Shown: piece after piece, positions 1 to 8,596 of the stretch
Layout of the letters: the number at the start of each line of letters is the position of its first letter
How positions within the stretch are numbered: the stretch's first letter is position 1
Assembly: GCA_002327925.1 (NCBI GenBank)
Contig: DCVA01000015.1
Location: 1 to 49,802, forward strand
DNA length: 49,802 nucleotides
From: Anaerolineales bacterium UBA2200
GTDB taxonomy: Bacteria; Chloroflexota; Anaerolineae; UBA2200
Reading direction: 5' to 3'
Position numbers and translations under genes: made by a program
The notes under the pieces: model-generated
Databases searched by the model: none
What the model saw: the letters and a program-made list of their open reading frames with translations, nothing else
What the model was told of the DNA's origin: nothing

Positions 1-368
1 GACATTATCATTTGATTTGACGCGATCGTGGGGCGGGTGGTGAGGTACGCTGAAGCCTGCGCCAATACCTCCTCGGGGGTGAGTGCGTCCGTAAGGATGT
101 AGAGGTCGCAGTGCACTCTGGCATGTTCCAGGCGGCTGCGCTCGACGTCATTGTAGTTGGCAATGTAGTGCCGCTCACCGCGACGCCGGGTCTCTTCGTC
201 CGAGGCGTCCAGGAAAATGAGCACATCGGGTCTCGAGATGGCCTGCCACATATAGGGCACGTCCGAGTGCTCCTGGCCGCACTCGCGGACCTCGTAGCCC
301 AGCCGGCGCAGCGCCGCTGCCAGAGTGCTCTTGCCGCTGCCGCAGACGCCCACCAGGACTACACGCAT
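1..368 (-). CDS. P-loop nucleoside/adenylate-kinase-like protein (partial, 3' end beyond window)
   Basis: The reading frame opens at an ATG at 368 and stays open for about 122 codons to the window edge, so the C-terminus is missing. The N-terminus is a beta strand followed by a Walker A loop, GVCGSGKST (residues 7-15), with an Asp-rich strand (VLIFLDASDE) further on, as in small P-loop kinases and predicted ATPases. The start lies 11 bases after the stop of the phosphatase gene upstream, so the two are probably co-transcribed. The substrate cannot be told from sequence. An alternative is a generic AAA-type NTPase. Confidence 0.7.
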   Translation of the reverse strand, partial: MRVVLVGVCGSGKSTLAAALRRLGYEVRECGQEHSDVPYMWQAISRPDVLIFLDASDEETRRRGERHYIANYNDVERSRLEHARVHCDLYILTDALTPEEVLAQASAYLTTRPTIASNQMIM

Positions 369-379
369 GGTCGCCGACC

Positions 380-1120
380 TTAGTAAGGGGGCAGAGGAAA
401 ACGCACGGTGAGTCGGCGCGCAGGGTCATCGGTGACGCGGGGGAGCAGGGCCAACACGAGCACGCTCATATCGTCCTGCGGCCGTCCGCGGTCCAGGGCT
501 ACCGCTTGCGACAGGATGGCGTCGGCCAGGTCCGCAGGGCTCACGGGGCCGCTCTGCATCCTCTCCCTAACCCAGTCGGCGAGTGGAAAGGCAGCCCCAT
601 TGTGCTCGCCGGCCTCGAGGATGCCGTCGGTCAGCAACACCAGCCAGGTGTTGGCGGCGAGAGGAAGCTCGAGAATGACCGGTTTGGTGCGTTCGTGGAT
701 TCCGATGGCCTCGCTGGGCTCATCCCATACCCGCAGCACCGAACTCTCCAAGATCAGGGCCGGGCAGTGGCTGTTGCGTGAGATAACCAGGGTCATGGTC
801 TCCAGGTCCAGGGAGGCGATGGCCAGCTCACAGGAGACCTTGCCCTGCCTGTAGGTGCGCAGATAGTCGTGGGCGGCTCGAGCGGCTGCCCCGTCGCGTA
901 CCCCTTCGGCCAGCAGGGTGATGGCCTTGCGGGCGACGAGATTGCTGATCACTTTCGCGGCACGTCCGCTCTGTTGGCCGTCGGCCAAGACCAGCGACAG
1001 TCCGCCGTGGGGTCGCTCAGTGACCTCGAGAGTGTCGCCGCTTTCACTCACAGCGTACTTGCTCATCTTGGCCACGCCCACCAACAGCTCGAGTTCGTCC
1101 GCAAGAGCCTTGTTGTGCAT
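380..1120 (-). CDS. SpoIIE/PP2C-type protein serine phosphatase
   Basis: A 246-residue phosphatase of the SpoIIE/RsbU type, which usually dephosphorylates an anti-sigma-factor antagonist. Visible motifs are LADGQQSG (metal-binding Asp47), LLTDGILEA and the C-terminal DDMSVLVLAL, the expected Asp metal ligands in the expected order. The catalytic domain is nearly the whole protein; there is no PAS, GAF or membrane sensor, so it must act with a partner not seen nearby. I chose the ATG at 1120 rather than an upstream extension because an AGGTGG ribosome site lies just ahead of it and the promoter lies further upstream. The P-loop gene follows after 11 bases. Confidence 0.85.
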   Translation of the reverse strand: MHNKALADELELLVGVAKMSKYAVSESGDTLEVTERPHGGLSLVLADGQQSGRAAKVISNLVARKAITLLAEGVRDGAAARAAHDYLRTYRQGKVSCELAIASLDLETMTLVISRNSHCPALILESSVLRVWDEPSEAIGIHERTKPVILELPLAANTWLVLLTDGILEAGEHNGAAFPLADWVRERMQSGPVSPADLADAILSQAVALDRGRPQDDMSVLVLALLPRVTDDPARRLTVRFPLPPY

Positions 1121-1174
1121 TGTGTTCCACCTTCGGCAGGCACACGTCCGGAGTCGCAGGTCCCCTGCGGCGAC

Positions 1175-1203
1175 ATTATAGCTCAGCCGGCAGAATGGAA
1201 GAA
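1175..1203 (-). promoter_or_regulatory. Promoter of the phosphatase gene
   Basis: Minus strand: TTCTTC, 17 bp, TATAAT. The -10 is consensus and the -35 weak. It lies about 55 bases before the ATG at 1120 and is back-to-back with the glycosyltransferase promoter. Confidence 0.5.
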
Positions 1204-1256
1204 AAGCTTGCCTGTGACGCCTAAACTCTGCAGCGGTAGGCCGGGTCAGGTGCGGT

Positions 1257-1285
1257 TTGACGATTCTTGCGTTCCGCTGTAATAT
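1257..1285 (+). promoter_or_regulatory. Promoter of the glycosyltransferase operon
   Basis: TTGACG, 17 bp, TAATAT with a TG just before the -10. This is a near-consensus sigma-70 site. Expected transcription start is about 1292, giving a leader of roughly 110 bases before the ATG at 1400. Confidence 0.75.
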
Positions 1286-1399
1286 GGTATCGAATCGGGA
1301 CACCGTTGCCCCCCATTCCTCAGCGAGGTGGAGTCAGATCATCGAGAAGCAGAGGAGTGGGGGATTGTTTTTGAGCAGTGGGAGCAGAGAGCGCAAGTC

Positions 1400-2608
1400 A
1401 TGCGAATTGGCATAGACGCTCGACTCGTCTACTACAGACAGGCCGGTATCAGCCAGTACACGGTAAGGTTGCTGGAGCAGCTGGCGGCAGTCGACCCGGC
1501 GGTCGAGTACACGGTGCTGCAGAGCCGCAAGGATCGAACGGTCCTTGCCGACCGGCCGAACCTGACTCGTCGCGATCTGTGGACTCCTCCTCACCATCGG
1601 GTCGAACAGTGGACTCTTCCCCTGGAACTGGCGGCCGTCGATATGGATGTGCTGCACAGCCCGGACTTTATTCCGCCCTTCCGCCGCCAGTGCAAGTCAG
1701 TCATCACCATTCACGACCTGAATTTCCTGATGTATCCCCACTTTCTCACTCCGGAAAGTGCGCGCTACTATGGTCAGATCGACCAGGCGGTGCGCAGCTG
1801 CGACCACATCATTGCCGTCTCAGAAAGCACCAAGCGCGACATCATTCGGCTGACGGGAGCGCCCGAGAGCAAGGTCTCGGTGGTCTACGAGGCGGCCCAT
1901 CCCATCTACCGGCCATTGAACGATCCGCGCCTGGCAGAGCAGGTCAGGAAGCGCAATGGTATCGACCAGGACTATATCCTGTTTGTTAGCACCATCGAGC
2001 CGCGTAAGAACGTGCCCACCCTGCTGATGGCTTTCAAGCAGCTCTTGGACAACTATAGACCCGAGGTGAGCCTGGTGCTCGGCGGGGAGAAGGGCTGGCT
2101 GTTCGATGAGGTCTTTGCCCTGGTGGAGAAGCTGGGTCTGGCTCACAGGGTTCGATTTGTGGGCAAGGTGACGCCAGAAGATCTTCTGGGCCTGTACAAC
2201 GCAGCGAGATTGCTGGTCCATCCTGCCTTCTACGAAGGATTTGGCCTGCCGCCTCTCGAGGCAATGGCCTGTGGCACACCGGTGGTGGTATCCAATACCT
2301 CGTCCCTGCCGGAAGTTGTGGGGGATGCGGCTTTGCAGGTCGATCCGAGCGACGTGGACGGGCTGACCGTGGCCATGTGGCGGGTTCTGTCGGACGATTT
2401 GGTGCGCAAGCGGCTGATCGATAAGGGCCTCAAGCGTGCCAGGCTCTTCTCCTGGCGAAAGGCGGCGGAGGAGACTCTGGAAATTTATCGCCGGCTGGCT
2501 GGCGAGTCCCCCGCCCGCCAAGGTAGGCCGGTGGCTGCCGCCAAGCCTTCCCGCCGGCCGGGCGGGCTGGTTGGGTCCGAACCAGACCCTGGCCCTACCG
2601 AGCCCTGA
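1400..2608 (+). CDS. Glycosyltransferase family 4 (GT-B fold)
   Basis: A 402-residue cytoplasmic or membrane-associated GT4 enzyme, likely moving a sugar from a nucleotide donor during exopolysaccharide or glycolipid assembly. The N-terminal MRIGIDARLV strand, the central FVSTIEPRKN motif and the donor-site EGFGLPPLE (E279-x7-E287) are typical of the retaining GT4 family. The ATG at 1400 is chosen because it begins the conserved first strand; an in-frame GTG at 1328 would add 24 residues unlike the family. The C-terminal ~30 residues are Pro/Ala/Arg-rich and probably disordered. The next glycosyltransferase starts 9 bases downstream. Donor and acceptor are unknown. Confidence 0.88.
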   Translation: MRIGIDARLVYYRQAGISQYTVRLLEQLAAVDPAVEYTVLQSRKDRTVLADRPNLTRRDLWTPPHHRVEQWTLPLELAAVDMDVLHSPDFIPPFRRQCKSVITIHDLNFLMYPHFLTPESARYYGQIDQAVRSCDHIIAVSESTKRDIIRLTGAPESKVSVVYEAAHPIYRPLNDPRLAEQVRKRNGIDQDYILFVSTIEPRKNVPTLLMAFKQLLDNYRPEVSLVLGGEKGWLFDEVFALVEKLGLAHRVRFVGKVTPEDLLGLYNAARLLVHPAFYEGFGLPPLEAMACGTPVVVSNTSSLPEVVGDAALQVDPSDVDGLTVAMWRVLSDDLVRKRLIDKGLKRARLFSWRKAAEETLEIYRRLAGESPARQGRPVAAAKPSRRPGGLVGSEPDPGPTEP

Positions 2609-2617
2609 AAACGAGCC

Positions 2618-3832
2618 ATGGGCAAGCGCATCCTGTTCCTTACCCCACAGATGCCCTACCCTCCTCAGCAGGGCACGGCGATCCGCAACTATAACCTGAT
2701 GGCACAGGTAGCCTCTCGTCACGAGGTGCATCTGCTCTCCTTCGCCGAGAACCCTCCCTCTCGGGAACAGCTGGGCGCTCTCGGCAAGGTTTGCGCGACC
2801 GTTCGTTCCGTGCAGGCGCCCATACGCACCAGGCTGGGCCGAGTCTGGGCCCTGGCGACCTCTTCCCTTCCCGATATCGCGTTTCGCCTCGACTCTCCCG
2901 CTTTTCGACAGGAGCTGCAAAGCGTGCTTCGAGAGTTGCAGCCAGACGTCGTACAGCTCGAGGGTCTTGAGATGGCCGCTTACGGTACTTTAACAACCTC
3001 GGCGGCGCCGGCAACACGCCTGGTGTACGATGGCCACAACGCAGAGTACCTCCTGCAGAAACGCATCTTTCAGGCGGATGCGAAAAGGCCCGGGCGGTGG
3101 CCAGGAGCGGCCTACTCGCTTCTGCAGTGGAAGAGGTTGCAGCGCTACGAAGCGGACACCTGCCGGAATGTGTCACACGTGATCGCCTGCTCGGCGTCGG
3201 ATGCGGCCGCACTGCAGGAAATCGCACCGGGGGTGCTGCCCATCATCGTGCCCAATGGCGTGGATACGGAGCTGTTTCGACCCGGGGTTGTGCCTGCGAT
3301 GCAGCTCGGTGTGCAGGCCATGGTGTTCACAGGCAAGATGGACTTTAGGCCGAACGTCGATGCCATGCTCTGGTTTGCTCAGTCTGTGCTGCCCCTTATC
3401 CGTGAGCGGTCGCCGTCGGCCCACCTGTACGTGGTTGGCAAGAACCCGCATGCCCGGTTGGCGGCCCTGCGGGCGAACCCCGGTGTGACCCTGACGGGAT
3501 ATGTGGAGGACGTTCGTCCGTATGTGCGTGGGGCGGCAGTCTACGTGGTGCCCCTCCTGACAGGCGGTGGAACCAGGCTCAAGGTTCTGGAGGCGATGGC
3601 CATGGCCAAGGCGTTGGTGACCACTGCCCTGGGCTGCGAGGGCATCGACGCCGAGCCGGGGCGGGATCTGGTCGTGGCGGACAATCCGGGCGCGTTCGCC
3701 GAACAGGTGCTGGCTCTGTTTTCCGACGAAGCGCGGGCAGCGAGACTGGGGCAGGCCGCGCGCGATTTCGTGGTGGCGCACTTTGACTGGCGCTCGGTGA
3801 CCAGGCAGCTCGACGTCGTCTATGATGCCTGA
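2618..3832 (+). CDS. Glycosyltransferase family 4, sugar transferase type
   Basis: A 404-residue GT-B glycosyltransferase. The N-terminus KRILFLTPQMPYPPQQG carries the acceptor-side loop typical of PEP-CTERM/exopolysaccharide sugar transferases. IIVPNGVDTELF, VFTGKMDF-RPN and GGGTRLKVLEAMAMAKALVTT are family GT4 signatures of the donor domain. It sits 9 bases after the first GT4 and overlaps the following GT9 gene by 11 bases, so the three form a translationally coupled operon. It probably adds one sugar of a surface glycan. The exact linkage cannot be assigned. Confidence 0.87.
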   Translation: MGKRILFLTPQMPYPPQQGTAIRNYNLMAQVASRHEVHLLSFAENPPSREQLGALGKVCATVRSVQAPIRTRLGRVWALATSSLPDIAFRLDSPAFRQELQSVLRELQPDVVQLEGLEMAAYGTLTTSAAPATRLVYDGHNAEYLLQKRIFQADAKRPGRWPGAAYSLLQWKRLQRYEADTCRNVSHVIACSASDAAALQEIAPGVLPIIVPNGVDTELFRPGVVPAMQLGVQAMVFTGKMDFRPNVDAMLWFAQSVLPLIRERSPSAHLYVVGKNPHARLAALRANPGVTLTGYVEDVRPYVRGAAVYVVPLLTGGGTRLKVLEAMAMAKALVTTALGCEGIDAEPGRDLVVADNPGAFAEQVLALFSDEARAARLGQAARDFVVAHFDWRSVTRQLDVVYDA

Positions 3833-4991
3833 TCGAGCCACGCTGCGATTGTGGTTGTTACGTCTCTTCTCCGCCATCCCAACAGCGCGGGCCACGGCGC
3901 CGAAGCCTGGGCTGTGGACCCCTCGACGCATCCTGCTCATCCGACCTGATCACGTTGGTGACCTTCTCTTCGCCACACCGGCGCTGCGCCTGTTGCGAGA
4001 TTCGCTTCCCGATGCGCATCTCACAGCGCTGGTAGGTCCCTGGGGCCAGGCAGTGTGGCAGGGCAACCCCTGCTTGGATGAGATTCTCGTTTGTCGTTTC
4101 CCGGGATTCGCGCGGCGTCCAAAGGAATCGCTGCTGGCTCCGTACCGCCAATTGTGGGTCACAGCGCGTCAGCTTCGCAGCGAACCATTCGACCTGGCCC
4201 TGGTGCTTCGCTTTGATCATTGGTGGGGAGCGTGGCTGGCCAAGCTAGCGGGAATTCCCGAGCGAGTGGGCTATGACATTCGCGAGTGTCTTCCCTTCCT
4301 CACCCGCGTGCTCCACTATGAGGATCAGCGCCATGAGGTGGTACAGAATCTGGTGCTTGCTCAGGAGGTCGTCCGGCAGACTGGGCATGAACCAGGCGAC
4401 ACTCGCAACGAGCTGGAATTCGCGCTGGCCCAACCCGACCGGGAGTATGTGGATCGTCTGCTGGCAGAGCGCGGGGTGACGCCCACTCAACCGCTCGTGG
4501 CCATTCACCCGGGCGCAGGCGCCCCGGTCAAGCTCTGGTCAGTCGAAAAGTGGGCCAGGACAGCGGATGCACTGGTGAAGGAGTGGAATACCTCGGTCGT
4601 GATCACCGGGGGACAGGGGGAGCTGGACCTGGCGTGGGCTGTGTGCGCATGGATGAGGGAGAGAGCCATTGTGGCGGCGGGGTTAACCAGTCTTGGTCAG
4701 CTCGCGGCTCTGTTCGCGCGATGCAACCTGGTGCTGGGACCGGACTGTGGCCCGCTGCATCTGGCCGCGACCGTAGGGGTACCCACAGTACATCTCTACG
4801 GACCGGTCGATGCGGCCAAGTTCGGTCCGTGGGGTAACGCCCAGAGGCACATAGTGGTCGTATCACAACGATCCTGCATTCCGTGCAATCGGCTCGACTA
4901 CCGAGACGACGAACTGCCGCAACACCCCTGTGTGCGTGAGATCGAGCCGGATGCTGTGCTTGAGGCGGCGCGGAAGGCCCTCACTTCCTGA
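3822..4991 (+). CDS. Glycosyltransferase family 9 (heptosyltransferase-like)
   Basis: A 389-residue GT9 protein. Family signatures are LLIRPDHVGDLLFATPALR near the N-terminus, VAIHPGAGAPVK at the start of the donor domain and the nucleotide-sugar loop GPDCGPLHLAATVGVPTV. In Proteobacteria the family adds heptose to LPS core; here no LPS genes are seen, so the acceptor is more likely another surface glycan. Two adjacent ATG codons (3822, 3825) lie inside the end of the preceding gene, so translation is coupled. It is the last gene of the three-gene glycosyltransferase operon. Confidence 0.87.
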   Translation: MMPDRATLRLWLLRLFSAIPTARATAPKPGLWTPRRILLIRPDHVGDLLFATPALRLLRDSLPDAHLTALVGPWGQAVWQGNPCLDEILVCRFPGFARRPKESLLAPYRQLWVTARQLRSEPFDLALVLRFDHWWGAWLAKLAGIPERVGYDIRECLPFLTRVLHYEDQRHEVVQNLVLAQEVVRQTGHEPGDTRNELEFALAQPDREYVDRLLAERGVTPTQPLVAIHPGAGAPVKLWSVEKWARTADALVKEWNTSVVITGGQGELDLAWAVCAWMRERAIVAAGLTSLGQLAALFARCNLVLGPDCGPLHLAATVGVPTVHLYGPVDAAKFGPWGNAQRHIVVVSQRSCIPCNRLDYRDDELPQHPCVREIEPDAVLEAARKALTS

Positions 4992-5068
4992 TCTCGTTCG
5001 TAGCCGCGGAAACGGGAACCCGGGTGTGTTTTCCTCCGTCTTCTGATCCAGTCATTGGCTCTGGTCAT

Positions 5069-5097
5069 TTGGGCGCCCCGGGCCGACAAGCTATAAT
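5069..5097 (+). promoter_or_regulatory. Promoter of the penicillin-binding protein gene
   Basis: TTGGGC, 17 bp, TATAAT. The -10 is perfect and sits 36 bases ahead of the ATG at 5134. It shows that the transpeptidase gene is transcribed independently of the glycosyltransferases. Confidence 0.65.
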
Positions 5098-5133
5098 CAA
5101 CCGGCAAGCTGGCGCGTCAAAGGACGGCAGGAT

Positions 5134-7293
5134 ATGGTCAAGTGCTCTGAGATGGAGACATCCCGCCCGCGAAACGTCGGCCCTTTGCGCTCGACCGCGT
5201 TGGGGGCTTTGCTTGTCTTGCTCTTGCTAGGTGCCTGTCTTCCCGAGGCGACTCCCACGCCGGCCCCCACTCCGACTCCCATCCCCACCCCCACGCCCTC
5301 GTTGACAGGCGCCGAGGAAGCAGTGAGCGGCTACCTGCAAGCGTGGCAGGGATCGGATTTCGCTCGCATGTACACGTACCTTTCACCCTCAGCCCAGGCA
5401 TCCATCGCCGCCGACAGCTTCACGGCTCGCTACGAGGCGATCACCGAAGAGGCAACGATTCTCAGTCTGACGGCCACCGCCTCCCCGTTGGTGCGCACCG
5501 GGGTCGCCTCCGCAGCAGTTCCGTTCACCATTGCCGTGGAGACGGGCCTGGCCGGACCCTTCCGCCTGGACAACGAGCTCAGGCTGAGTTACGATGGTCA
5601 GAGGTGGGGTATCGACTGGACGACGGAGAGTATCGTCCCTTTGCTGGGGCCGGAAAAACTGGTGCATATGTTCGTCCACACCCCGTCCCGGGCAACCATT
5701 TATGACCGGCGTGGTGTGGCATTGGCTGTCAACGAGAACCTGATCGAGCTGGGGGTCGTGCCGGGCCGGATCGAAGACGAAGCTCAGCTATTGCAGGTGC
5801 TGAGCGGATTGCTCAGCTTGCCTCAGGACGTCATCCAGTCCAGGTACATCTCTGCTGGGCGCCCGGATTGGTTCATGCCGGTAGGGGAGATCACCGCGGC
5901 TCTGGCGAAGGCCAATGAGAGTCAGCTGGCGTCCATTCCCGGCATCACCTGGCGCGAGAAGGCCATACGAACCTACCCGCAGGGTGATCTGGCGGCCCAA
6001 GTCGTCGGCTACATGGCGCGCATCAATGCCGACACGCTGGAGCGCCTTCGCTCGTCGGGGTACACGGAGACGGACATGCTGGGCGTGTCCGGGTTGGAGG
6101 GATGGGGCGAAAGCTATCTCGGCGGGACGCGGGGCGGAACCCTGGCCATCATCAGTGCGGACGGCCGCATCGTGTGGACGCTGTCTGAGAAACCGGCCAA
6201 GTCCAGTGCCAGTCTCTTCACGACCCTGGATGTCCAGCTGCAGCGGGCGGCTGAAGGCATTCTCGGGGAGCGTTTGGGCGCGATAGCCGTAATTGACGTT
6301 CGCAACGGCGAGGTGCTGGCGCTGGCCAGCTACCCACGCTACGACCCGGGGGAGCTGACCGCGGGTACTCCCACCGGCGGCTGGGAGGCGCTGCTGAACG
6401 ATGTGCGGCATCCCTTCCTGGACCGTGCCATCGCTGGCGTCTACCCGCCGGGCTCCACCTTCAAAATCGTGACCATGTCGGCCGGGCTGCAGGAACTGGG
6501 GCTGTCGCAGAACAAGGTCTACTACTGCGCTGGCCCGTGGACCGGTCTGAGCGACGGAGCGACACGCACCTGCTGGGTGCCCACTGGCCATGGATCTCTA
6601 ACCCTGTTCCAGGGACTGGCCCAGTCCTGTGACACTGTCTTCTGGGAGGTAGGCAAGGCGCTCAATGAGCGCGACCCCTTTGTCCTGTCGCGTTATGCTC
6701 GTGGTTTTGGATTGGGCCAGACGAGCGGCCTGAACGCACTGCATGAGGCGCAGGGGCTGATTCCCGACCCCGACTGGAAATCCAAGAACTATACAGGAGC
6801 CGAGCAGGCCTGGCTGCCGCGCGATGCGGTCAACATGGCCATCGGTCAGGGCGATGTTCTGGCCACCCCTCTGCAGATGGCCAATTTGGTAGCCGCTGTG
6901 GCGAACGGCGGCACTCTCTTCAAGCCGCGGCTGATACGCGAGATTAGCTCGTCGATGGATGGAGTGCTGGAGAGTTATGGGCCGCAGGTGGCGGGCCAGT
7001 TGCCCGTCTCCGCAGCAAACCTGCAGATTGTTCAGCGGGGCATGGAAGCGGTCGTGACTCAGGGCACCGCGCAGCGTGCCTTCTACGGGGCGGCTGTTCG
7101 CATGGCAGGCAAGTCGGGGACCTCCGAAGCGCCCCCTGGCGAGCCGCATGGATGGTTCGTAGGCTATGCGCCAGCGGACAATCCCCAGATTGCCGTGGCA
7201 GTGGTGCTCGAACACGGCGGCGAAGGGGGCCGGAATGCAGCCCCGCTGTTCCGGCAGGTGATCGAAGCCTACCTCGCGCTGCCCCCTTCGTGA
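5134..7293 (+). CDS. Penicillin-binding transpeptidase with MecA-type NTF2-like domain (lipoprotein)
   Basis: A 719-residue class B PBP that would cross-link peptidoglycan stems outside the membrane. A hydrophobic segment ends in the lipobox LGAC (Cys35), followed by a Thr-Pro linker (about 40-57). Then come an NTF2-like MecA-type domain (about 60-170), a PBP dimer region (about 185-350) and the transpeptidase. Catalytic motifs are STFK (Ser441, Lys444), SCD (498-500, in place of SxN) and KSGT (660-663). In-frame ATG codons at residue 1 and residue 7 are both possible starts. Its domain order is that of MecA/PBP2a, but the lipid anchor replaces the usual transmembrane helix. Beta-lactam behaviour cannot be predicted. 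Confidence 0.9.
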   Translation: MVKCSEMETSRPRNVGPLRSTALGALLVLLLLGACLPEATPTPAPTPTPIPTPTPSLTGAEEAVSGYLQAWQGSDFARMYTYLSPSAQASIAADSFTARYEAITEEATILSLTATASPLVRTGVASAAVPFTIAVETGLAGPFRLDNELRLSYDGQRWGIDWTTESIVPLLGPEKLVHMFVHTPSRATIYDRRGVALAVNENLIELGVVPGRIEDEAQLLQVLSGLLSLPQDVIQSRYISAGRPDWFMPVGEITAALAKANESQLASIPGITWREKAIRTYPQGDLAAQVVGYMARINADTLERLRSSGYTETDMLGVSGLEGWGESYLGGTRGGTLAIISADGRIVWTLSEKPAKSSASLFTTLDVQLQRAAEGILGERLGAIAVIDVRNGEVLALASYPRYDPGELTAGTPTGGWEALLNDVRHPFLDRAIAGVYPPGSTFKIVTMSAGLQELGLSQNKVYYCAGPWTGLSDGATRTCWVPTGHGSLTLFQGLAQSCDTVFWEVGKALNERDPFVLSRYARGFGLGQTSGLNALHEAQGLIPDPDWKSKNYTGAEQAWLPRDAVNMAIGQGDVLATPLQMANLVAAVANGGTLFKPRLIREISSSMDGVLESYGPQVAGQLPVSAANLQIVQRGMEAVVTQGTAQRAFYGAAVRMAGKSGTSEAPPGEPHGWFVGYAPADNPQIAVAVVLEHGGEGGRNAAPLFRQVIEAYLALPPS

Positions 7294-7323
7294 GTGGTGT
7301 AACACACTCAGCGTCTGCAAGAC

Positions 7324-7352
7324 TTGACGCGCTCTTCAGAGCCGGCTATAAT
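7324..7352 (+). promoter_or_regulatory. Promoter of tRNA-Arg
   Basis: TTGACG, 17 bp, TATAAT, ending 14 bases before the mature tRNA 5' end. It is one of the best sigma-70 matches in the window, as expected for a stable RNA. Confidence 0.8.
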
Positions 7353-7366
7353 CTCCTCAATTGCGT

Positions 7367-7439
7367 GCGCCCGTAGCTCAGCGGACAGAGCAGTGGTCTT
7401 CGAAACCAAAGGCCGTGGGTTCGAATCCCTCCGGGCGCG
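7367..7439 (+). tRNA. tRNA-Arg (anticodon TCG)
   Basis: A 73-nt cloverleaf: acceptor GCGCCCG pairs perfectly with CGGGCGC, the D stem is GCTC/GAGC, the anticodon loop CTTCGAA gives TCG at 7400-7402, and the T loop is TTCGAAT. No CCA is encoded. Two pairs are non-canonical: the outermost anticodon-stem pair (G:A) and the second T-stem pair (T:T). Confidence 0.87.
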
Positions 7440-7531
7440 CCTGTGCTGTTCCCCGGTGAGGGTCCTCCACGCCGAGGGGCGAAGGGCCCCGCCTGGCGAG
7501 CGCTAGAGTATGCGCCCCGGGTCGCTTGAAG

Positions 7532-8587
7532 ATGCCAAAGATCACCTATCAAGAACTCAAGCCCGGCACATGGGTCAAGTTCATCGATGGCCAGGCGGCT
7601 GGGCCGGCAACCACGGCCGAAGTGGCTGCCTGGAGACGTGAACGGTCGGCTCCCAATACCATCTGGAAGGACGTGGTGACGGGAGCCAAGCGTTCTCCCC
7701 AGGCGGTCGACAGGGCGACTCCCTCGCCGCCCGCACCGGACTCTCAACAAGACTCGTTTTGGAAAGACATTGTGAAACAAACCAGGACACTAAAGCCGGC
7801 GGAGGGAAAGGTATGCCCGCCTGAGGAGCGCGGGCGCGGCCTGCGGGCAAAGGGCAAAGAGGACATCGATGTGGCCGAGCAGGCACGCATCTGGCAGGAT
7901 GTGTTGAGACAGTCCAAGCGACGCGTTCCCGCGGAACCCGCCGCTGCCGGACGAAAGTCCGCGCAGCCCCAAGCGGAGCTTGCCAGACCGGCCAAGCCAC
8001 CCGCGTCGGCGAGGGCCGCAGAGACCGCGGCTGCCGCTATCACGCCAAGGTCGCGTGCCACAGCCAAGCCCGCCGCGTCTGCGAAAACTGAACCCGCGCC
8101 TGCACCACGGCGCAGGCCGAGGGTGTCCAAGAGCGTTGGGGAGGCCCAGGCAGCAGCGTCCAAGCCAAAGGTACGCTCGGCCAAAGGGCCGAAGGTTCCC
8201 GCCAAGCCGGCGGTTGGTATTGCGGTGCCCAGACCCCGAGCGGCTCCTGCAACGCTACACAAAGCCCAGAAGAGCCCTGTGCCGACACAGGCCCCGGAGA
8301 ACGAACCTGCACCTGTAGCCCCCCGCCCCAGGACCAGGCGCAAGCCGGCTCCTGAGCCGGAACATGCCGGCCCTCTCTACCTCTGGATGGTGGCCGGTCA
8401 GGCGGATGATATGCTTGCCACCGTGCGGGCGGGCTTGACACGCTACAAGGAACGATTCCAGAAAGCACCGGAGGTTGTGCTGTGCCACAGCGAGGATCTC
8501 CCCACGCTGGAGGGGGCACGACTGGCCGTTGACCTGCGCGAGGGAAAGAGCCTCCCCCGCCGCAACTTCTGGATTGGCCTGAAGTAG
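7532..8587 (+). CDS. Ala/Pro/Lys-rich disordered protein with three IWKDV-type repeats
   Basis: I do not recognise the family. The 351-residue protein has a short ordered start (about 1-38), then three copies of a W-[KQ]-D motif: NTIWKDVVTGAK (42-53), DSFWKDIVKQTR (74-85) and ARIWQDVLRQSK (118-129). A long low-complexity stretch rich in Ala, Pro, Lys and Arg follows (about 130-275), then a compact C-terminal domain of about 75 residues starting at GPLYLWMVAGQADD. There is no signal peptide. The repeats look like short linear or helical binding motifs. The ATG at 7532 is preferred over a TTG two codons upstream. It lies just downstream of tRNA-Arg and 9 bases before the LuxR/Kelch gene. Confidence 0.75.
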   Translation: MPKITYQELKPGTWVKFIDGQAAGPATTAEVAAWRRERSAPNTIWKDVVTGAKRSPQAVDRATPSPPAPDSQQDSFWKDIVKQTRTLKPAEGKVCPPEERGRGLRAKGKEDIDVAEQARIWQDVLRQSKRRVPAEPAAAGRKSAQPQAELARPAKPPASARAAETAAAAITPRSRATAKPAASAKTEPAPAPRRRPRVSKSVGEAQAAASKPKVRSAKGPKVPAKPAVGIAVPRPRAAPATLHKAQKSPVPTQAPENEPAPVAPRPRTRRKPAPEPEHAGPLYLWMVAGQADDMLATVRAGLTRYKERFQKAPEVVLCHSEDLPTLEGARLAVDLREGKSLPRRNFWIGLK

Positions 8588-8596
8588 TCACGGCCC

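Noticed and set aside
1820..2920. A 366-codon minus-strand frame across two glycosyltransferases
   Set aside because: It spans two real genes in antisense and has no family features.
5249..5301. Tandem DNA repeat in the PBP gene
   Set aside because: It is only the codon pattern of a Thr-Pro linker; similar linkers occur in the CapA-like and beta-propeller lipoproteins and are normal for surface lipoproteins.
7440..7531. Terminator after tRNA-Arg
   Set aside because: Only a short GGGGC/GCCCC pairing without a T-run is present; co-transcription with the next gene is as likely.
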